Shown here: piece by piece, positions 15,101 to 23,166 of the stretch
How the letters are laid out: every line of letters starts with the position of its first letter
How positions within the stretch are numbered: position 1 is the stretch's first letter
Assembly: GCF_019904175.1 (NCBI RefSeq)
Contig: NZ_CP061913.1
Location: 5,518,001-5,582,000 of the forward strand
Direction of reading: 5' to 3'
Length of the DNA: 64,000 bases
DNA from: Dactylosporangium vinaceum
GTDB lineage: Bacteria > Actinomycetota > Actinomycetes > Mycobacteriales > Micromonosporaceae
Made by a program: the position numbers and the translations under genes
The notes under the pieces: generated by a model
The model's database searches: none
Seen by the model: the letters and a program-made list of their open reading frames with translations, nothing else
What the model was told of the DNA's origin: nothing

Positions 15101-16215
15101 GCGCGGCGAGCTTCGATGCGGAGCTCGCCGCCCTGCTGGAGGAGATCACGCCGGACGTGGTCGAGCACCACGAGCGCTCCGGCGCGCACCCCGGCAAGCT
15201 GCTCGCCCGGGTCCTCGGCACCGGCCTGGCCGGCTGCGTCCTGGACCCGGCCGGGCCGCCCGGCGGGCGGTGGCGCTTCGCCGCGGCCGTCGCCGCGATC
15301 GCCGAGCGCTGGACCGCCCTTGCCGAGTCGGTCCACCTGCAGGTCCTCGCCACGTGCGGGCTGGCCGAGCACGGCACCGCAGGGCAGCGGGAGCGCTACC
15401 TCGACGGCCTGCGCTGCGGCACGCTCGTCGCGGCGAACTGCCTCAACGAGCGCGAGGCCGGCTCCGACCTGGCCGCCATGACCACCGCGGCGACGCGGAC
15501 GGCGGACGGCTACGAGATCAGCGGGGTCAAGGAGTGGATCGGCCACGCGCCGGTCGCTGACGTGTTCAACGTGTATGCGAAGACGTCCGGCGGCGGGCTC
15601 GGCGGGATCACGTGCTTCCTGCTCGACGCCGGTGCTCCCGGCCTCACGGTGCACGAGCGGGCGAAGGTGGCCGGGCTGGGCGGGCTGCCGGCCGGTGACG
15701 TGCACCTGGACCGGGTCCGCGTCGGCCCCGAGGCGGTCCTGGGCCGGGTCGGCCGCGGGGTCCGGGTCGCCCACCCGCTGTTCACCCAGGGCCGCATCGG
15801 CATCGCCGGGTGCGCGCTCGGCCTCGGCCGGGCCGCGCTGCGCCGGGCCGTCGCCCACGCCTCGGCGCACCACCAGTTCGGCCGGCCGATCCTGGAGTTC
15901 CAGGGCATCGCCTTCCCGATCGCCGAGGCGAGCACCGAGCTGGCCGCGGCCCGGGCCCTGGTCCGGGTGGCCGCCGATGCGCTCGAGCACGGCGGCGGCG
16001 ACGCCGAGCTGCTCGCCGCCCAGGCGAAGCTCAAGGCGACCACGGCCGCCAGTCAGGCGGCGGCGGTGGCCGTGCGCGTGCTGGGCTCCCGCGCCTACGA
16101 CGAGGACGAGCCCGCCCTGCGCTGGGCGGGCGAGGCCCGGCTGCTCGAGCTGCTGCAGGGCACCAACGAGATCCAGAAGATCGCCATCAGCTCCCGACTC
16201 AAGTTCCTGGGGTGA
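15097..16215 (+). CDS. Acyl-CoA dehydrogenase-fold flavoenzyme with altered catalytic position
   Basis: A 372-residue ACAD-family protein. It has the FAD-contacting CLNEREAGSDLAAM block, a WIGHA segment, the QGRIGIAG helix, HHQFGRPILEFQGI and the C-terminal LLQGTNEIQKI. In most ACADs the catalytic glutamate occupies the position before GT (YEGT); here it is Gln354. The base may be located elsewhere, as in isovaleryl-CoA dehydrogenase, or the reaction may differ. Coupled by ATGA to the ACP, so it probably acts on a carrier-bound chain, introducing a double bond or performing a related oxidation. Confidence 0.85.
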   Translation: MSAASFDAELAALLEEITPDVVEHHERSGAHPGKLLARVLGTGLAGCVLDPAGPPGGRWRFAAAVAAIAERWTALAESVHLQVLATCGLAEHGTAGQRERYLDGLRCGTLVAANCLNEREAGSDLAAMTTAATRTADGYEISGVKEWIGHAPVADVFNVYAKTSGGGLGGITCFLLDAGAPGLTVHERAKVAGLGGLPAGDVHLDRVRVGPEAVLGRVGRGVRVAHPLFTQGRIGIAGCALGLGRAALRRAVAHASAHHQFGRPILEFQGIAFPIAEASTELAAARALVRVAADALEHGGGDAELLAAQAKLKATTAASQAAAVAVRVLGSRAYDEDEPALRWAGEARLLELLQGTNEIQKIAISSRLKFLG

Positions 16216-16219
16216 GTGC

Positions 16220-17362
16220 ATGAATCCGAAAGCGTTCGGCGTCTTCCTGCCGCCATACCACGACCCGGCGAAGAGCCCGCACACCGCGCTGCGCGACGAC
16301 ATCGAGCTCTGCGGGCTCGCCGACGACCTCGGATACGACGAGATGTGGCTCGGCGAGCACCACTCCGGCGGCTGGGGCACGCTCAGCTCACCGGAGCTGC
16401 TCATCGCCGCGCTGGCCCGCGAGACCCGCCGCATCCGGTTCGCCACCGGCATCACGCCGCTGCCGTACCATCATCCGCTGCACGTCGCGGAGCGCATCGC
16501 GCTCGTCGACCACCTCAGCGCCGGCCGGGTGATCCTCGGCTGCGGTACCGGCACCTACGTGCACGACATGGAGATGGTCGGCGTCGACCCCACCACCGTG
16601 CGCGCACACTTCCGGGCCGCGCTGGACGCCGTGCGCGCCCTGCTCGCCGGGGAGACGGTCACCGTCGAGACACCCTGGTTCAGCGTCAAGAACGCGGTGC
16701 TGCAGCTGCGGCCGTACCGGGACCGGGTCGAGATCGTCGTCGCCTCCTCGCTCAGCGACGAGGCGGTCGAGCTGCTGACCGAGACCGGGACGACGCCGAT
16801 CGTCAACCTGGCCCCGCCGTACGGCACCGTGCGGCCCGGCACCGGTGCCGACCCCGTCGCCACCCTCACCGAGCGGGTGGCGACCTACCGGGCCAAGTCC
16901 GACGACCCGGCCCGCCTGCGCGCCAACGTCTTCGTCCACCTCGCGGAGTCGGCCGAGCGGGGCGTCGACGAGCTCATCGACGGCTTCACGGGCCAGCGGC
17001 TCGGCCTGTACCGCACCGTGCTGGGCCTGCCGATGCCCGCCGCCCCGGCCGTGAACCGCAAGGCGCTGGAGAGCATGGTGGAGCAGGGCGTGTTCGTGGT
17101 CGGCGACGCGGCCGCGTGCGTCGCCCGGCTGGAGGACCTGCTCGGCCGCCTGGGCGAGCTGGAGACGCTGACGTTCTTCGTCCCCGGCTGGCTGCCGCAC
17201 TCGGCCGTGCGCGAGCAGCTGACGGCGCTCGCCGACGAGGTCGTGCCGGCCCTGCGCGCCGGGCGCGCCGGCACGGCCGAGTCCATCCGGATCGTCTCGG
17301 AGGAGGCGGCCCGGCAGGCAAAGCTGCGGGCCGCGATGACGGTCAGCGCGCCGGCGCAGTAG
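16220..17362 (+). CDS. Luciferase-like (LLM class) flavin-dependent oxidoreductase
   Basis: A 380-residue TIM-barrel flavoprotein of the bacterial luciferase family. The conserved blocks are LGYDEMWLGEHH near residue 35-46, RIRFATGITPLPYHHPLHVAERIALVDHLSAGR and ILGCGTG. Family members use reduced FMN or F420 for oxygen insertion or hydride transfer, and many act on carrier-bound intermediates as stand-alone monooxygenases. It is the last gene of the operon, four bases after the dehydrogenase stop, and is followed by a strong hairpin. Monooxygenation (N- or C-hydroxylation) of the product is likely; the exact step is unknown. Confidence 0.88.
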   Translation: MNPKAFGVFLPPYHDPAKSPHTALRDDIELCGLADDLGYDEMWLGEHHSGGWGTLSSPELLIAALARETRRIRFATGITPLPYHHPLHVAERIALVDHLSAGRVILGCGTGTYVHDMEMVGVDPTTVRAHFRAALDAVRALLAGETVTVETPWFSVKNAVLQLRPYRDRVEIVVASSLSDEAVELLTETGTTPIVNLAPPYGTVRPGTGADPVATLTERVATYRAKSDDPARLRANVFVHLAESAERGVDELIDGFTGQRLGLYRTVLGLPMPAAPAVNRKALESMVEQGVFVVGDAAACVARLEDLLGRLGELETLTFFVPGWLPHSAVREQLTALADEVVPALRAGRAGTAESIRIVSEEAARQAKLRAAMTVSAPAQ

Positions 17363-17374
17363 CCCGTCGCTCGC

Positions 17375-17404
17375 GAGGGCCGGCGGGTCACCCCGCCGGC
17401 CCTC
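17375..17404. terminator. Bidirectional 13-bp-stem terminator at the cluster boundary
   Basis: GAGGGCCGGCGGG (17375-17387) pairs perfectly with CCCGCCGGCCCTC (17392-17404) around a four-base loop. It lies between the convergent flavoenzyme and metallophosphoesterase genes and marks the likely right border of the biosynthetic cluster. Confidence 0.85.
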
Positions 17405-17406
17405 GT

Positions 17407-18237
17407 TCATGCCGGGCCCAGAATCCGCCGCAGCGGTGGTGCGTCGCCGCGGGCCTTCCACTCCTTCGGGTAGCCGAGCGACACCTCCTCGAACCGCACG
17501 CCGTCGACGGTGCGCGTGCCGGGGATGTGCAGGTGCCCGTAGACGGCGGCGGCGGCCCGGTAGGTGCGGTGCCAGCCGCCGGTGAGCGTGGTGCCGCACC
17601 ACTGCGCGAACTCCGGATGCCGCAGCGGCTCGGTGAGGCACCGCTCCAGCGGCCAGTGCGACACCAGGACCGTCGGCACCCCCGGCTCCAGCGCGGCCAG
17701 CCGCGGCAGGGTCTGCGCCACCCGGGCCCGGCACCACGACTCCCGGTCCGGGTAGGGGTCGGGCGGCAGGAACATCTCGTCCGTGCACACCACCCGGGCG
17801 CGGTAGGCCGCGCGCAGTGACTCCTGTTTCGTGGACGTCCCGGGGGCGCGGAAGCTGTAGTCGTACAGGACGAACAGCGGCACGATGACGACCGGCCCGT
17901 CCGCGCCCTCCCAACGCGCGAACTCGTCCTCGGGCGTGCGCACCCCGAGCCCCCGGCACATGTCGACGAGCGCCAGGTACCGCTCCTCGCCGCGTACCTG
18001 CACCGGGTCGGCGGGTAGCGTCCACAGCTCATGATTGCCGGGCACCCAGACCACCTCGGCGAAGCGCGCCCGCAGCCGACGTAGTGCCCACTCCACGTCG
18101 GCGAAGGTGTCCGCCACGTCCCCGGCGACGATCAGCCAGTCCCCATCCGACTCCGGCCGGATCTCGTCGGCGATCCGGCGATTCTCCCCGAACGACACAT
18201 GCAGATCACTGACCGCGAACACCGAATTGTTCATCAT
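17407..18237 (-). CDS. Calcineurin-like metallophosphoesterase
   Basis: A 276-residue protein with all metal-binding motifs in order: AVSDLHVS, VAGDVADTF, VPGNHELW, LVSHWPLE and VYGHLHIP. It is a dinuclear-metal phosphoesterase; the substrate is unknown. From memory, close relatives often lie next to a Sfp-type phosphopantetheinyl transferase gene in actinomycetes, but none is seen here. It is convergent with the biosynthetic operon and separated from it by the hairpin. Two ATG codons in tandem start the frame. Confidence 0.9.
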   Translation of the reverse strand: MMNNSVFAVSDLHVSFGENRRIADEIRPESDGDWLIVAGDVADTFADVEWALRRLRARFAEVVWVPGNHELWTLPADPVQVRGEERYLALVDMCRGLGVRTPEDEFARWEGADGPVVIVPLFVLYDYSFRAPGTSTKQESLRAAYRARVVCTDEMFLPPDPYPDRESWCRARVAQTLPRLAALEPGVPTVLVSHWPLERCLTEPLRHPEFAQWCGTTLTGGWHRTYRAAAAVYGHLHIPGTRTVDGVRFEEVSLGYPKEWKARGDAPPLRRILGPA

Positions 18238-18239
18238 CG

Positions 18240-18371
18240 ATATCGTGCCACAGCCCGCTGCGGTGCAGGACGCGGCGCAGCAGGTGCAGCCCGTCGAGGC
18301 CGGGCGAAGTCGAGATCCTCGAACCCGACCGGCGCGACCGCCCGGCTGTACGCGGCGACGTCAAACCCCAT
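18240..18371 (-). pseudogene. Possible gene remnant upstream of the metallophosphoesterase
   Basis: A coherent start, MGFDVAAYSRAVAPVGFEDL at 18371 leftward, is followed one frame away by a short stretch (GLDGLHLLRRVLHRSGLW) running up to the phosphoesterase start. Both have coding-like composition but are too short for any family, suggesting a deleted and frameshifted gene. Chance open reading is not excluded. The rest of 18238-18497 shows nothing else. Confidence 0.25.
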
Positions 18372-18497
18372 GTCCCATTCGACACCCGGCCGGCGCCCGC
18401 ACGGGCCGTTTCGCCGGGCTCGCCACGGACCCGGTGGACGCGATGGCCGGGGTTCAGGCGGTGGCCATGGCGTGGCGTCTGCGCAGTTTGCGAGGGT

Positions 18498-19091
18498 TCA
18501 GTGCGGCCGGGCGGCGGCCCGCTCGGCGGGGATGCGCGCGGCGGCCGCGGCGACGGTTGCCAGGTCCTCGTTCGAGAAGCCGGCGCGGCTGAGTACGGCC
18601 AGGGACTTGTTCATCGCCAGCACGCCCAGCGCCAGGTCGGCCGCCTCCCGCTCGTCGGCGCCGGCCGCCCGGAACGCCTGTTCCAGCAGCACGCGCAGCC
18701 GGTCGATGGTGGCGCGGACAAGCGCCTGGCCCGGCGGGTCCAGGGCTTGCAGCTGCGCGGCCGACATCGTGAGCAGGCACCCGTCCGGGACCGCCGGGTC
18801 GGCGATGCGGTCGAGGGTCACCCGCAGGTAGGCGGCGATGGCGGCGGCCGGGCCGGGATGGGGGCCGGCCAGGGCCTGCTCGTACAGCGGCTGGTAGGTC
18901 TCGGTGTACCGCTGCAGGCTCCTGCGGAACAGGGCGCTCTTGTCGCCGAAGGTGCTGTACAGCGACCCGCGGCCCAGGCCGGTGCCCTCGGTGAGGCGCT
19001 CGATCGAGGTTTCCGAGTAGCCCCAGCGCCAGAAGACGAGCATCGCGCTGCGCAGCGCCTCGTCCACGTCGAACTGCTTGCGACTCACCAT
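18498..19091 (-). CDS. TetR-family repressor
   Basis: A 197-residue regulator. The helix-turn-helix lies in residues 10-55 (ALRSAMLVFWRWGYSETSIERLTEGTGLGRGSLYSTFGDKSALF), followed by a helical ligand domain with the TetR_C-like DGCLLTMSA segment. It is divergent from an alpha/beta-hydrolase, with two identical-core palindromes in the gap. It therefore likely represses itself and the hydrolase and is relieved by a small molecule. The MVSRKQ start at 19091 is chosen because longer frames would read through the operator. Confidence 0.92.
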   Translation of the reverse strand: MVSRKQFDVDEALRSAMLVFWRWGYSETSIERLTEGTGLGRGSLYSTFGDKSALFRRSLQRYTETYQPLYEQALAGPHPGPAAAIAAYLRVTLDRIADPAVPDGCLLTMSAAQLQALDPPGQALVRATIDRLRVLLEQAFRAAGADEREAADLALGVLAMNKSLAVLSRAGFSNEDLATVAAAAARIPAERAAARPH

Positions 19092-19110
19092 GATGCTCAG
19101 GCTACACATC

Positions 19111-19128
19111 TTGCACCGATCGTTCCAA
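19111..19128. promoter_or_regulatory. TetR operator copy 1
   Basis: TTGCACCGATCGTTCCAA, an imperfect palindrome around CGATCG. It is the same as copy 2 apart from one base, in the 96-bp gap between the divergent repressor and hydrolase. Confidence 0.75.
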
Positions 19129-19154
19129 CATGCGTATGGTGTCGGCATGACAAG

Positions 19155-19172
19155 TTGTACCGATCGTTCCAA
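19155..19172. promoter_or_regulatory. TetR operator copy 2
   Basis: TTGTACCGATCGTTCCAA, 44 bp (about four helical turns) from copy 1 and just before the hydrolase start, placing two repressor dimers on the same DNA face. Confidence 0.75.
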
Positions 19173-19187
19173 GATGGCGGTGGCGGC

Positions 19188-20111
19188 ATGACGGCACTGA
19201 GCGCACTACGACTGCCCGACGGGTTCACCGACGTCTTCACCAGCCGGTTCGTGGACGTGGACGGGCTGCGGCTGCACGCGGTCACCGGCGGGGCGGGCCC
19301 CGCGCTGCTGCTCGTCGGCGGGTGGCCGCAGACCTGGTACGCCTGGCGCGAGGTGATGCCCGCCCTCGCCCGCCACCACACCGTCGTCGCTGTCGACTCG
19401 CGCGGCGCCGGGCTCTCCGACAAGCCCGACGACGGGTACGACGCCGGCACGCTCGCCGATGACCTGGTCGCGCTGATGGCCGCGCTCGGCCACGACCGCT
19501 TCGACGTGGCCGGCCACGACATCGGCACCTGGACCACGTACGCCCTCGCCGCCGACCACCCCGACCGGGTAAGCCGCATCGCCGTCGTCGAGGCGATGAT
19601 TCCGGGCCTCACCCCGTCCCCGCCGCTGCTCGGGCCGGTCGCGCTCAACCAGAAGCTGTGGCAGTTCGGCTTCAACCGGCTCACGGACCTCAACGAGGAG
19701 CTGGTCCGGGGGCGCGAGCGGCTCTTCTTCGGCTGGCAGTTCGCCACCAAGGCGGCCACCCCGGCCTCGATCCCCGAATACGCCGTCGACGTCTACGTCG
19801 ACGCGATCACCGCGGACCCCCGCGCGCTGCGGGCGAGCTTCGCGTACTACCGGGCGCTCGAGGAGACGATCCCGCAGAACGAGCGGCGCAGCCGGACCCG
19901 GCTGACCCAGCCCGTCCTCGCCGTCGGCGGTGCGCTGTGGAGCGGCACGTACGCCGTCGACACGATGCGGCTCGCGACCGACGACGTCACCGGGGTCATC
20001 CTCGACGACTGCGGTCACTACCCGGCCGAGGAGCAGCCGGCGCGCTTCACGCAGGTGCTGGAGCGCTTTCTCGCCGGCGAACCGGCGGACGGGGCGACAA
20101 CGGCGCCGTAG
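19188..20111 (+). CDS. Alpha/beta-hydrolase, epoxide hydrolase type
   Basis: A 307-residue alpha/beta-hydrolase. The nucleophile elbow is VAGHDIGTW with an aspartate, as in epoxide hydrolases and haloalkane dehalogenases. The oxyanion HGxP region reads VGGWPQTW, and the catalytic His is in DDCGHYPAEEQP. It probably opens epoxides or similar xenobiotic bonds. Control by the divergent TetR repressor suggests a detoxification function induced by substrate. ATG at 19188. Confidence 0.88.
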   Translation: MTALSALRLPDGFTDVFTSRFVDVDGLRLHAVTGGAGPALLLVGGWPQTWYAWREVMPALARHHTVVAVDSRGAGLSDKPDDGYDAGTLADDLVALMAALGHDRFDVAGHDIGTWTTYALAADHPDRVSRIAVVEAMIPGLTPSPPLLGPVALNQKLWQFGFNRLTDLNEELVRGRERLFFGWQFATKAATPASIPEYAVDVYVDAITADPRALRASFAYYRALEETIPQNERRSRTRLTQPVLAVGGALWSGTYAVDTMRLATDDVTGVILDDCGHYPAEEQPARFTQVLERFLAGEPADGATTAP

Positions 20112-20184
20112 CCCTGGGGCCGCCTTCCGCCCGCAGCTTTGGGGCGGCGGCGCCCGGTCAGGGGTGGGCGGCTAGGCTCGCCGC

Positions 20185-20646
20185 GTGCCCTTCGAACCGT
20201 TCCGGGCCGCCGTCGCCGTGCACGGCATCCTCCGCGACGGCGAGCGGACACTGCTGATGCGCCGGGCCGACACCACCCACCGCGACGGGCAGCTGGCCCT
20301 GCCGGCCGGGCACCTCGACGGGGGCGAGGACGCCGTCGCCGGGCTGGTCCGGGAGCTGCGCGAGGAGCTGGGCATCGAGGCCGACCCGGGCGCGTGCCGG
20401 CTGCGGGTGCTCGTGCACACCGCCCCGGAGTACGCCGAGGACTTCGAATACCTGCACCTGTTCTTCGACGTCGGCGGCTGGCTCGGCACACCGCGCATCG
20501 CAGAGCCGCACAAGTGCACCGAGCTGCTGTGGGCCGACACCCGAACGCCGCCGCCCGACCTGGTCGACTACGTCGGTGCCGCCCTGGCCGCCGCCGAGCG
20601 CGGCGAGACCTTCGCGCGGCACGGCTGGCCGCCCGCGCACGGCTGA
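20185..20646 (+). CDS. NUDIX hydrolase
   Basis: A 153-residue protein with a full Nudix box at about residues 48-70 (GHLDGGEDAVAGLVRELREE). It hydrolyses a nucleoside diphosphate linked to another group; the substrate is not readable. The GTG at 20185 is the start. It stands alone, and its stop is close to the convergent DUF3253 gene. Confidence 0.92.
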   Translation: MPFEPFRAAVAVHGILRDGERTLLMRRADTTHRDGQLALPAGHLDGGEDAVAGLVRELREELGIEADPGACRLRVLVHTAPEYAEDFEYLHLFFDVGGWLGTPRIAEPHKCTELLWADTRTPPPDLVDYVGAALAAAERGETFARHGWPPAHG

Positions 20647-20652
20647 CCCGGC

Positions 20653-21063
20653 TCACCAGGCCGGGCCGCGGGCCAGGCGGACCGGGCCGGCGGCGGTGGC
20701 GATGTCGACGTCGGTGCCGCGCTGGCGGACGGTGAGGACGCCGCGGCGGGCCAGTTCGGCGGCGACGTCGCGGGCCGTGTCCATCGCGTCACGCCAGGCG
20801 TCGCCCGCGGCGACCCGAGCGGCGTCGCTCGGGCAGATCGTGGATGCCGGGCGCCGGTGGCGCAGGAGTGCCCGCATCGCCGCGGCCAGCCGCGCCCGCC
20901 GGGCGTCGGGTGTCGCCTCCGGCCAGGGCTCGCCGCGGGTGCCGAGCGCCATCTCGGCGTCGCGGACCCGGTCGCTGTCGGGCCGGGCGCGCGCCGCGGC
21001 CAGCTCACTGCGCAGCTCCCGGCGCAGCGGTTCGGGGACGCCCCGGTCCGGCTCCTGCTCCAC
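20653..21063 (-). CDS. DUF3253 protein
   Basis: A 136-residue protein. The C-terminal half carries the DUF3253 signature STICPSDAARVAAGDAWRDAM followed by RGVLTVRQRGTDVDIATAAGPVRLARG, a small winged-helix-like fold of unknown function often found alone or fused to other domains. The N-terminal half is alanine/arginine-rich. It is convergent with the NUDIX gene, with six bases between stops. Confidence 0.8.
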   Translation of the reverse strand: MEQEPDRGVPEPLRRELRSELAAARARPDSDRVRDAEMALGTRGEPWPEATPDARRARLAAAMRALLRHRRPASTICPSDAARVAAGDAWRDAMDTARDVAAELARRGVLTVRQRGTDVDIATAAGPVRLARGPAW

Positions 21064-21182
21064 ACGGCCATTGTGCGCCGCCGCCGTCCGGGCCGCGGCA
21101 GGCCGCCCGGTTCTGCGTAGGTTCGCCGGATACGGGTACTGACTGCAACGTCCAGGCCACCGAACGAAGGAACGCGATAGCC

Positions 21183-21749
21183 ATGCCCGACGCCGATGTG
21201 CAGGCCGATGTCGTCGACATCCTCGCCACCGACCACACCGAAGCCACCGACCTGCTGGCCCAGGTCCGCGCCACGACGGACCCCGCCCGGCGGCGCGAGC
21301 TGCTCGACACCGCGGTCAGCGAGCTGGTCCGCCACGCCGTCGCCGAGGAGATGTACGTCTACCCGGCCATGCGCAAGCACCTGGCGGACGGTGAGCGGGC
21401 CGTCGAGCACGACATCGCCGAGCACAAGGAGCTCGAGGCGACGATGAAGGAGTTCGAGGCGGTCGACGCCGACAGCCCCGAGTTCGACGACGCGCTCGAC
21501 CGGCTCGACGCGCTGCTCGCCGACCACATCCGCGACGAGGAGGCCGAGCAGTTCCCGCAGCTGCGGGCGCGCCTGCCCCGCGAGGAGCTGGTCGAGCTCG
21601 GCGAGAAGGTCCAGAACGCCAAGAAGCTCGCCCCGACCCGGCCGCACCCGAACGCGCCCAACAGCGAGCTGTTCCACAAGCTCGTCGGCCCCGGCGTCGG
21701 CCTGGTCGACCGTCTCCGCGACAAGCTCTCCGGCCGCACGACCGCCTGA
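21183..21749 (+). CDS. Hemerythrin HHE-domain protein
   Basis: A 188-residue four-helix protein with spaced His/Glu iron ligands: ATDHTEA, LVRHAVAEEMYVYP, EHDIAEHKELE and LADHIRDEEAEQFP. Such proteins bind a di-iron centre and are linked to oxygen or nitric oxide sensing or stress. AAGGA precedes the ATG at 21183. The C-terminal tail after residue 150 is basic and not part of the domain. The stop faces that of the ammonium transporter 14 bases away. Confidence 0.9.
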   Translation: MPDADVQADVVDILATDHTEATDLLAQVRATTDPARRRELLDTAVSELVRHAVAEEMYVYPAMRKHLADGERAVEHDIAEHKELEATMKEFEAVDADSPEFDDALDRLDALLADHIRDEEAEQFPQLRARLPREELVELGEKVQNAKKLAPTRPHPNAPNSELFHKLVGPGVGLVDRLRDKLSGRTTA

Positions 21750-21763
21750 CCCGGCGGAGCCCG

Positions 21764-23026
21764 TCAGGCCAGGTGGCTGAGCCGCCCGGCGGTCGTCGTG
21801 TGCTGCTCGTAGGCACTCTCCGCATGGATGGCCAGGTCGAGGCCGCCGAGCTCGTGCTCCGGGGCGACCCGGAAGCCGGTGGTCCGGTCGATGGCCTTGG
21901 CCACCAGCCAGGTGACGGCGAAGGCGTAGGCGGCGACGACGAGCACGGCGAGGCTCTGGCGGCCGAGGAGATCAAGGCCGCCGCCGAACGCGAGGCCGCG
22001 GTCATGACCGGTGACCGCGGCCGTCGCGAGGACGCCGATGAGGACGGTGCCGAGCAGGCCGCCGACGCCGTGGACGCCGACGACGTCGAGTGAGTCGTCG
22101 TAGCCGAGCTTGTACTTCAGGCCCACCGCGTAGCAGCAGGCGACGCCGGCGACCGCGCCGATGGCCAGCGCGCCGAGGGGGTTGACCGAGCCGCACGCGG
22201 GCGTGATGGCGACCAGGCCCGCGACCGCGCCGGACGCGGCGCCAAGCGTCGTCGGGTGCCCGTCGCGCCAGCGTTCCACGATGAGCCAGCCGCCGACCGC
22301 GGCCGCGCCGGCGACCTGGGTGTTGAAGAACGCGGTCGAGGCGACGCCGCCGGTGCTCAGCGCGGATCCGGCGTTGAAGCCGAACCAGCCAAACCACAGC
22401 AGCCCGGCCCCGAGGATGACCAGGGGCAGGCTGTGCGGGCGCATCGCCTCGGTGCGGAAGCCGAGCCGCGGGCCGAGGACCAGGGCCAGGGCCAGCGCCG
22501 ACGCGCCGGAGTTGATCTCGACGACGGTGCCGCCGGCCAGGTCGAGGATGCGCAGGTGGGTGGCGATCCAGCCGCCGGCGAAGACCCAGTGCGCGATCGG
22601 GACGTACACGACGAGGACCCACACGGCGACGAAGGCGATCCAGGCCCCGAACTTCGCGCGGTCGGCGATCGCCCCGCTCAGCAGCGCCGCGGTGATGATC
22701 GCGAACATGAGCTGGAAGGCCGCGAACGCCATCGTCGGCACCGAGCCGGTCAGGTCGCGGGCGCCGATCCCGGCCATACCGGCGTGCTCCAGCGACCCGA
22801 TCAGGCCGAAGGCGCTGTCCTTGCCGAAGGCGAGCGAGTATCCGGCGAGCACCCACACGACGGTGACGACGGCCAGGCACGCCAGGGACATCATGAGCAT
22901 GTTCAGCGCGCTCTTGAGCCGGACCATGCCGCCGTAGAACAGCGCCAGACCGGGGACCATGAGCAGTACCAACGCCGCACTCACCAGCAGCCAGGCCGTG
23001 TCGCCCGCGCTGAACCCCTCCGGCAT
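21764..23026 (-). CDS. amt: Ammonium transporter (Amt/MEP/Rh family)
   Basis: A 420-residue membrane protein with the family start AGDTAWLLVSAALVLLMVPGLALFYGGMVR, the DLAGGTVVEINSGASALAL loop, LLWFGWFGFNAGSAL and VVGVHGVGGLLGT. It conducts ammonium/ammonia inward. No glnK/glnD partner follows; the gene is monocistronic. The ATG at 23026 has GGGAGGGG just upstream, and a GlnR-like box lies about 100 bp before it. Confidence 0.95.
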   Translation of the reverse strand: MPEGFSAGDTAWLLVSAALVLLMVPGLALFYGGMVRLKSALNMLMMSLACLAVVTVVWVLAGYSLAFGKDSAFGLIGSLEHAGMAGIGARDLTGSVPTMAFAAFQLMFAIITAALLSGAIADRAKFGAWIAFVAVWVLVVYVPIAHWVFAGGWIATHLRILDLAGGTVVEINSGASALALALVLGPRLGFRTEAMRPHSLPLVILGAGLLWFGWFGFNAGSALSTGGVASTAFFNTQVAGAAAVGGWLIVERWRDGHPTTLGAASGAVAGLVAITPACGSVNPLGALAIGAVAGVACCYAVGLKYKLGYDDSLDVVGVHGVGGLLGTVLIGVLATAAVTGHDRGLAFGGGLDLLGRQSLAVLVVAAYAFAVTWLVAKAIDRTTGFRVAPEHELGGLDLAIHAESAYEQHTTTAGRLSHLA

Positions 23027-23110
23027 CCCGGACCCCTCCCGCCTCGCCTGTGGCCCGTGATCGCCGTTGATCGCGTGGCATGCAGCGTTACGGTCCCTCA
23101 TTTCGCCGGG

Positions 23111-23137
23111 TGAACACCGAGGTTTCGAGCATGTTTC
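23111..23137 (-). promoter_or_regulatory. GlnR-like box upstream of amt
   Basis: On the minus strand, GAAAC (23137-23133), six bases, GAAAC (23126-23122), six bases, then an imperfect half-site. The 5-6-5 spacing fits the actinomycete GlnR consensus, but the other half-sites are poor matches. Confidence 0.4.
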
Positions 23138-23166
23138 CGGGGCTACATTCCCGTAGCGCCGGGCGG

